Shown: positions 6,906 through 10,703 of the stretch, in pieces
Layout of the letters: the number at the start of each line of letters is the position of its first letter
Numbering within the stretch: position 1 is the first letter of the stretch
Assembly: GCA_016926575.1 (NCBI GenBank)
Contig: JAFGOJ010000160.1
Span: 1-10,703 of the forward strand
DNA length: 10,703 nt
From: Anaerolineae bacterium
GTDB taxonomy: Bacteria > Chloroflexota > Anaerolineae > B4-G1 > DUEL01
Direction of reading: 5' to 3'
Position numbers and translations under genes: made by a program
Notes under the pieces: generated by a model
What the model saw: the letters and a program-made list of their open reading frames with translations, nothing else
Database searches by the model: none
Told to the model about the DNA's origin: nothing

Positions 6906-6935
6906 ATTCGTGAAAATTCGTGTCAATTCGTGGCT
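6906..6935. repeat. Three 10-bp ATTCGTG units, including copy 2 of the 21-bp flanking repeat
   Basis: Units start at 6906, 6916 and 6926 and share ATTCGTG; 6915-6935 is identical to 5508-5528. It occupies nearly all of the 38-bp gap between the permease stop and the isomerase start, where a ribosome-binding site would normally be. Read on the operon strand the units are CACGAAT. Confidence 0.9.
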
Positions 6936-6938
6936 ATC

Positions 6939-7994
6939 TTACTTCATGCCTGTCGTGGCGATGCCGGTGGTGATGTTGCGCTGCAAGAAAGCAAAGATGA
7001 CGCTGATCGGCAGGAGTGTCACCACGGTCATAGCCAGGATGTAATGCCATTGGACGTTCAGCTCGCCCTGGAACGAGTTGAGACCCACTTGGAGGGTGAA
7101 CAGCTCGCTGCGACTGAGCACAATCAACGGCCACAGGAAGTCGTTCCAACGCCACATCACCGAGAAGATCGTCAACACGGCCAGGGCCGGGCGCGCCAGC
7201 GGCAGGATGATCTGGGTGTAGATGCGCCACTCGCTGGCCCCGTCGATGCGTGCCGAGTCGAGCAGGTCGTCGGGAATAGTGAGCATGTACTGCCGCAGCA
7301 GGAACATGCCGGTCGGCGTCGCCGCCCCCGGCACGATCACGCCCAGCAGGTTGTTGTTCCACCCTACCTGGTTGATCACCAGGAACACCGGCACCAGCAC
7401 CACCGACAGCGGCACCATCAGCGTGCTAATCATGATGAGGAAGATCGCCATGCGCCCCTTGAAGCGGTATTTGCTCAACGCGAACGCGGCCATACTGTTG
7501 ACCAGCAACGTCAAGAGTGTGGCAGCCACCGTTACCACGACGCTGTTGCGCAGGTAGACCATGAAATCGAACCGCTGCATCGACTCGACGTAATTCTCCA
7601 GTCCGAAGGAGACCGACTCGATCGGCGTGCGGTCTTCGATGTTCACGCGTATGACCTCGCCGTCGGGATCATTGGGGTCGATCAACTGCGCCTCCAGGCC
7701 GATGCGGCGTACCTGAGCCAGCACGGCGGTCGAGCCGTCTTCCAGAGTGACCTCGTACAGCGGGAGGGGTTCGTCGTATCCCTCGATCACTACCGTATCC
7801 TGCCGCCAGGGCAACAGGCGTGGGGGGAACTTGACGATCTCGGCGGAGGTTTTGAACGAGGAGAGGACCAGCCACACGATCGGGCCGAACATAACGATGA
7901 CCCCGAGTATCAGGTAGACGTAAGAGATGATGTCGGTAAAGTCCATCCGTTTGCCGCCCCGCCGGCGCGTCAGGAATTCCAAGACCTGGCTCAT
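6939..7994 (-). CDS. ABC sugar transporter permease, MalG type
   Basis: This 351-residue inner-membrane permease is the second of the importer pair. The first membrane helix is at about 23-46. The ATPase-docking EAA-type loop reads IDGASEWRIYTQIILPLARP, with further helices around it. The start at 7994 has AGGAGG with 7-nt spacing, formed inside the last codons of the upstream permease gene, which ends 2 bp away. Usual MalG-type proteins have about 275-300 residues. The excess here lies between helix 1 and the next segment: about 65 extra residues (63-128), acidic and probably beta-rich, in the first extracytoplasmic loop. No ATPase gene is in the cluster, so a shared ATPase elsewhere probably powers it. 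Substrate is inferred from context only. Confidence 0.93.
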   Translation of the reverse strand: MSQVLEFLTRRRGGKRMDFTDIISYVYLILGVIVMFGPIVWLVLSSFKTSAEIVKFPPRLLPWRQDTVVIEGYDEPLPLYEVTLEDGSTAVLAQVRRIGLEAQLIDPNDPDGEVIRVNIEDRTPIESVSFGLENYVESMQRFDFMVYLRNSVVVTVAATLLTLLVNSMAAFALSKYRFKGRMAIFLIMISTLMVPLSVVLVPVFLVINQVGWNNNLLGVIVPGAATPTGMFLLRQYMLTIPDDLLDSARIDGASEWRIYTQIILPLARPALAVLTIFSVMWRWNDFLWPLIVLSRSELFTLQVGLNSFQGELNVQWHYILAMTVVTLLPISVIFAFLQRNITTGIATTGMK

Positions 7995-7996
7995 TG

Positions 7997-9061
7997 CTAA
8001 ACCTCCTCTTCCCGTTGCAGCAGTAACTGGACCAGCGTCAGGACGATCAACGCTCCCGCCATCAGCAGCGAGGCGCTCGCTGCCAGTCCGTACTGCTTGG
8101 TCGGGCTGGAAAAGCCCTTCGAGAAAATGTACTGCACCAGATAGAGCGTCGCCGTGCCGGGACCACCGCCGGTGAAGGCAAAGACCACGTCGAACACCTG
8201 CACCGCGCGGATCAACGAGAGCACCAGCACGACGAACATCGTCGGCATCAGCAGGGGCAGGGTCACGTTGCGGAACGACTGCAACGGGTTCGCCCCATCG
8301 ATCTGAGCCGCCTCGTACAGTTCTGGTGGGATCGATTGCAGGCCGGCCAGCAGGATCAGTGTGTAGAAGCCCATCGAAGCCCACACGCTGATCATCACCA
8401 CCCAGAAGCGCGCCCATCCCGCGTTCACCAGAAACGGCAGCTTATCGTAGCCCAAACCGACGATGACGCCGTTGACCACGCCGTTTTCCTGCAAAATCCA
8501 CTTCCAAATCAGCGCGACGACGATGGGTGAAAGGAGTACGGGGTAGAAAAAGACGCTGCGGAAGAAACCGCGCGCCTTGATCTTCCGGTTGAGGATCAGC
8601 GCAGTGATGAGAGAAAGCACCACCATCAAGCTGACCTGGGCGATCACGTACCCCGTCGTGTTGTAGACTGCGCGCCAAAAGAGGTCCTCACGGCAGGTGT
8701 TGGGATCGAGGAAGTTCCCGCAGGTCAGCAGCACTTCGAAATTATTCGTGCCGACCCAGGGGCGCTGTCCGGGAAAGAACTCCGTCCCCCCCGTGAAAGC
8801 GTAGACGAAGTTGAGCAGCATTGGGAAAAGAATGAAGATTCCGAAAATGAGCAGATTGGGCAGCACGAAGACGTAGGGCATCCCGCCGATGCCGATGACG
8901 CGTTGGATGAAGGAAAAGATGACGTCGACGATTGAGACCAGACCCTCGATCAGGAACGAAAAGGCCGCGCTGATACTGGTCGCGATGAAAGCGGGCGCCG
9001 CCGCGAAGGCGCGATAGATATGCTGGACCGGGCTTTTTCTTGACTGTCTGGGCATAGCCAT
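7997..9061 (-). CDS. ABC sugar transporter permease, MalF type
   Basis: This 354-residue permease pairs with the MalG-type protein. The EAA-type loop is at about 250-272 (YEAAQIDGANPLQSFRNVTLPLLMP). An N-terminal extension of about 60 residues, partly hydrophobic (24-57), precedes the first usual helix (62-89). Cys114 and Cys123 sit in the first extracytoplasmic loop and might form a disulfide. Two in-frame starts, at 9061 and 9055, follow a GGAAAGGA site; spacing is 3 nt and 9 nt respectively, so either may be used. The gene lies 59 bp after the binding-protein gene, with a stem-loop between, and runs straight into the next permease gene. Confidence 0.92.
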   Translation of the reverse strand: MAMPRQSRKSPVQHIYRAFAAAPAFIATSISAAFSFLIEGLVSIVDVIFSFIQRVIGIGGMPYVFVLPNLLIFGIFILFPMLLNFVYAFTGGTEFFPGQRPWVGTNNFEVLLTCGNFLDPNTCREDLFWRAVYNTTGYVIAQVSLMVVLSLITALILNRKIKARGFFRSVFFYPVLLSPIVVALIWKWILQENGVVNGVIVGLGYDKLPFLVNAGWARFWVVMISVWASMGFYTLILLAGLQSIPPELYEAAQIDGANPLQSFRNVTLPLLMPTMFVVLVLSLIRAVQVFDVVFAFTGGGPGTATLYLVQYIFSKGFSSPTKQYGLAASASLLMAGALIVLTLVQLLLQREEEV

Positions 9062-9076
9062 CCGTCCTTTCCACAA

Positions 9077-9100
9077 GGGCGCAGCCATCTGGCTGCGCCC
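9077..9100. repeat. Stem-loop between the binding-protein and first permease genes
   Basis: The arms 9077-9086 and 9091-9100 are a perfect 10-bp match around ATCT. In E. coli, REP stem-loops between malE and malF protect malE mRNA and raise binding protein over permease. A similar role is plausible here, as binding proteins are needed in excess. Confidence 0.7.
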
Positions 9101-9120
9101 CTGTGATGAGTGAATGCGAC

Positions 9121-10494
9121 TTACTGAGCTTCTGCGATGGCGTCGTCGATGTCCTGCTGGAGGCGACCAATCGCCTCGTCGAGGGTCAACTCGCCGGTCA
9201 GGTACTGGGCGATGCGGTTGGCGCTGTTGCGGTAGTAGGCGAAAGCGAAGGGATGGACGTTGAGCGCCCATGCCTGATCTTGGAGCTTCGGCACTTCGGC
9301 GGTGTAGGCAGCCAGCGCGCTGAGCACGGAGGGATTGTCGGTGTTGAAGTCGACGCCCGCCGAGGCGACGCCGTTGTGCGCCGGCAGGGCCAGCGTGCCG
9401 GCGGAGAAGGCGCTGTAGACGTCTTCCTGAACCAGGTATTCCATCAACCGGGCCACGGCCTCGGGATGCTCCGTATCTGCGAAAGCAACCACAGCCGAAC
9501 CGCCCGCCACGCCGGTGCTGCCGCCGGGGCCGGTGGGGTTGGGGACGACGACCCAGTCGAAGGCGTCGCCGACGTCGTTGGCCAGGCCGTTGATCTGCCA
9601 GCTTCCGGACATGCACATGACCAGATCGCCGGGCTTGAAGAAGTCGATGCAGTTGTTCAGGCTGTCGCCAACCAGCCACACCTCAGACGGGGTGATCCCG
9701 TCCACGTGCCACCCGTTCAAGGTCTCGGCGAAGGCGCGGAAGCCGGGGGTGTCGATCGTGAAGTTGCCGTCCGCGTCGATCAACGTTGCCCCCATGCTCA
9801 TAGCCGGGCCGGCGAAACGGTGGCCGGTGCGGTCGATGGAGATGGCGTACTGCACGCCGGTCGCCTCGGCGACCTGCTGCGTGAGCGCGGTCCATTCTTC
9901 CCAGGTCGTGCCCTCACCGGGCAGTTCGATGCCGGCCTGGTCGAACAGCGTCTTGTTGACGTAGGGGCCAGTGATTGTCAGTGCGTCGGGGAAGCCGTGC
10001 AGGCCGTCCGCGTCGCCCTCGCCGCGCATCGCGGCCAGGATGGGGGCGGGGAAGTTTGCCTCGAAGTAGTCGGCATCGGCCAGATACGGGCGCAGGTCCA
10101 GCAGCATGCCGCGGAACGCACCGAAGTTGGTGATGCGCGCCATGTCGGGGCCCTCACCGGTCTCGACCTGAATCGGCAACTGCTCGTCGATCGTGGCGTA
10201 GGGCACCACGTCCAAGACGACCGTGATGTCGGGATTCTCGGCCATGAACTGTTCCAAGAGGCCAGCCATCACGTCGGCTTCGGTGCCGTCGGCATAGTAC
10301 ATGAACCGAATTTCGACCGCCTCGACGGGCTCTTCCGTCGGTTCCTCCGTCGGTTCCTCGGTCGGTTCTTCAGTCGGTTCCTCGGTCGGTTCTTCAGTCG
10401 GTTCTTCAGTCGGCTCGGGCGTTTCCGCCGGGCCGCACGCGGTCAGGGTCAGGCCCAAGACCAACAGCAAGGCAAAGAGTATACGCAGTTTCAT
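9121..10494 (-). CDS. ABC transporter sugar-binding lipoprotein (extracellular solute-binding protein family 1)
   Basis: This 457-residue lipoprotein captures the sugar or glycoside outside the membrane and delivers it to the two permeases. Residues 1-19 are a signal peptide ending in the lipobox LTAC, with Cys20 the lipid anchor. A Pro/Glu-rich linker follows, with seven TEEP units at 29-56, then the binding fold from about 60 (EIRFMYYADG), with typical family features such as GLHGFPDALTITGPYVNKTLFDQAG and a Trp/Gly-rich MSGSWQI segment. The start at 10494 has a GGGAG-type site 7 nt upstream; the longer reading to 10539 would spoil the signal peptide. The family includes binding proteins for disaccharides, glycerol phosphate and sulfoquinovosyl glycerol (SmoF), so the ligand is open. 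It is the first gene of the visible operon. Confidence 0.94.
   Translation of the reverse strand: MKLRILFALLLVLGLTLTACGPAETPEPTEEPTEEPTEEPTEEPTEEPTEEPTEEPVEAVEIRFMYYADGTEADVMAGLLEQFMAENPDITVVLDVVPYATIDEQLPIQVETGEGPDMARITNFGAFRGMLLDLRPYLADADYFEANFPAPILAAMRGEGDADGLHGFPDALTITGPYVNKTLFDQAGIELPGEGTTWEEWTALTQQVAEATGVQYAISIDRTGHRFAGPAMSMGATLIDADGNFTIDTPGFRAFAETLNGWHVDGITPSEVWLVGDSLNNCIDFFKPGDLVMCMSGSWQINGLANDVGDAFDWVVVPNPTGPGGSTGVAGGSAVVAFADTEHPEAVARLMEYLVQEDVYSAFSAGTLALPAHNGVASAGVDFNTDNPSVLSALAAYTAEVPKLQDQAWALNVHPFAFAYYRNSANRIAQYLTGELTLDEAIGRLQQDIDDAIAEAQ
10327..10410 (-). repeat. Seven tandem 12-bp units encoding TEEP in the lipoprotein linker
   Basis: Seven adjacent 12-bp units encode Thr-Glu-Glu-Pro, followed by a related TPEP unit. 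Units differ mainly at third codon positions, with alternating variants repeated exactly, a pattern of unit duplication. The linker probably spaces the binding domain from the membrane, and its length may vary between strains. Confidence 0.95.
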
Positions 10495-10591
10495 TTTTTT
10501 CTCCCTCTCCTCAAATCTTAATATTGAGCAAACCGTCACTATTCAGGCGTTAAAGAGATACCTTAATCGTTGTTGCTTTTCCTCCTTTCTG

Positions 10592-10666
10592 TTCCGAAAA
10601 TAGCCGCTCATCCGGCCGTCATGCCCGCGCAAGCGGGCATCCATCCGTGCGCTATTCCGAAAATAG
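10592..10666. repeat. 12-bp direct repeat pair (TTCCGAAAATAG) in the leader, 63 bp apart
   Basis: Exact copies occur at 10592-10603 and 10655-10666. The start-to-start distance is 63 bp, six turns of B-DNA, so both face the same side. They could be paired regulator sites, or a target duplication around the 51 bp between them, which holds a palindromic repeat. Confidence 0.6.
10621..10640. repeat. REP-like stem-loop with GCAA loop
   Basis: ATGCCCGC (10621-10628) and GCGGGCAT (10633-10640) pair perfectly around GCAA. The pattern of GTCATGCCCGC before and ATCCA after resembles short palindromic repeats scattered through many bacterial genomes. Confidence 0.6.
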
Positions 10667-10681
10667 ACCGTCTCGATGTAG

Positions 10682-10700
10682 GGCGGGTTTCTTACCCGCC
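10682..10700. repeat. GTAGGG-led stem-loop at the window edge
   Basis: GGCGGGT (10682-10688) pairs with ACCCGCC (10694-10700) around TTCTT, preceded by GTAGGG at 10678-10683. The lead resembles that of the 45-bp palindrome at 3570-3614. It may continue past the window edge. Confidence 0.5.
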
Positions 10701-10703
10701 GAC

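Larger units (their letters stand above)
10495..10703 (-). other. Leader region upstream of the operon; no gene seen, no confident promoter
   Basis: The 209 bp before the first gene contain a good ribosome-binding stretch next to the lipoprotein start, an A/T-rich stretch at about 10510-10570 that could hold a promoter, and repeats farther out. I could not place a convincing -35/-10 pair. A strong AAAGGAGG on the minus strand (10588-10581) has no ATG, GTG or TTG at usable distance. Confidence 0.5.

Noticed and set aside
6906..6935. Iteron-type replication origin from the 10-bp repeats
   Set aside because: Only three units, no replication initiator gene, and a second copy in another intergenic gap of the same operon.
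151..10494. Simple alpha-xyloside or xylose utilisation operon
   Set aside because: GH31 alone would allow it, but there is no xylose isomerase or xylulokinase, the RpiB-like protein has lost phosphate ligands, and an anion exporter is present. Kept as an alternative, not the main call.
9103..10521. Plus-strand open frame opposite the lipoprotein gene
   Set aside because: It mirrors the lipoprotein gene almost exactly, and its FxRFxGRF-like repeats are just the complement of the TEEP-coding units.
10581..10588. Strong Shine-Dalgarno sequence suggesting a small leader peptide
   Set aside because: No ATG, GTG or TTG follows at workable distance on the minus strand.
1..10703. CRISPR array, tRNA, rRNA or insertion sequence
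   Set aside because: No regularly spaced repeats with spacers, no tRNA-like fold noticed, and no transposase fragment in any frame.

Overview
The window carries one long gene cluster, all on the minus strand: nine genes read from about 10494 down to 151 with short gaps. High GC, a sugar-binding lipoprotein with a Thr-Glu-Glu-Pro linker, and many short intergenic palindromes fit an environmental bacterium, possibly Chloroflexota. That taxon is inferred from style, not from a marker gene.

Layout in transcription order: a leader with repeats (10495-10703); an ABC sugar importer without an ATPase (binding lipoprotein 9121-10494, MalF-type permease 7997-9061, MalG-type permease 6939-7994); an isomerase of the L-fucose/L-arabinose isomerase-like family (5539-6900); a two-subunit transketolase (thiamine-diphosphate subunit 4583-5410, C-terminal subunit 3624-4574); an RpiB/LacAB-fold isomerase (3059-3544); a TauE/SafE-type anion exporter (2328-3053); and a GH31 alpha-glycosidase (151-2316). 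Two perfect palindromes lie beyond the last gene.

The gene set suggests a sugar pathway with no sugar kinase: glycoside uptake, hydrolysis, aldose-ketose isomerisation of a free sugar, transfer of a two-carbon unit to glyceraldehyde 3-phosphate by transketolase, isomerisation of the shortened aldose, a second two-carbon transfer, and export of a small anionic end product. This is the logic of the published sulfoglycolytic transketolase (sulfo-TK) pathway for sulfoquinovose (SqvD, SqvGH, SqvF; sulfoquinovose to sulfofructose to sulfoerythrose to sulfoerythrulose to sulfoacetaldehyde). Active-site reading supports a non-phosphorylated substrate. The RpiB-like protein keeps its catalytic Cys but has lost three of four phosphate-binding residues, and the transketolase C-subunit has changes at positions that contact substrate phosphate and hydroxyls.

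The main counter-evidence is the GH31 enzyme. It has the catalytic aspartates but lacks the sulfonate-binding Arg/Trp/Tyr of known sulfoquinovosidases, so the sugar entering the pathway remains open. No sulfoacetaldehyde-processing enzyme, sugar kinase, transporter ATPase or regulator lies in the window.

Intergenic DNA is rich in structure: a 45-bp palindrome between the transketolase and RpiB-like genes, an exact 21-bp repeat flanking the isomerase gene, a stem-loop between the binding-protein and permease genes, and a 12-bp repeat in the leader spaced 63 bp apart.
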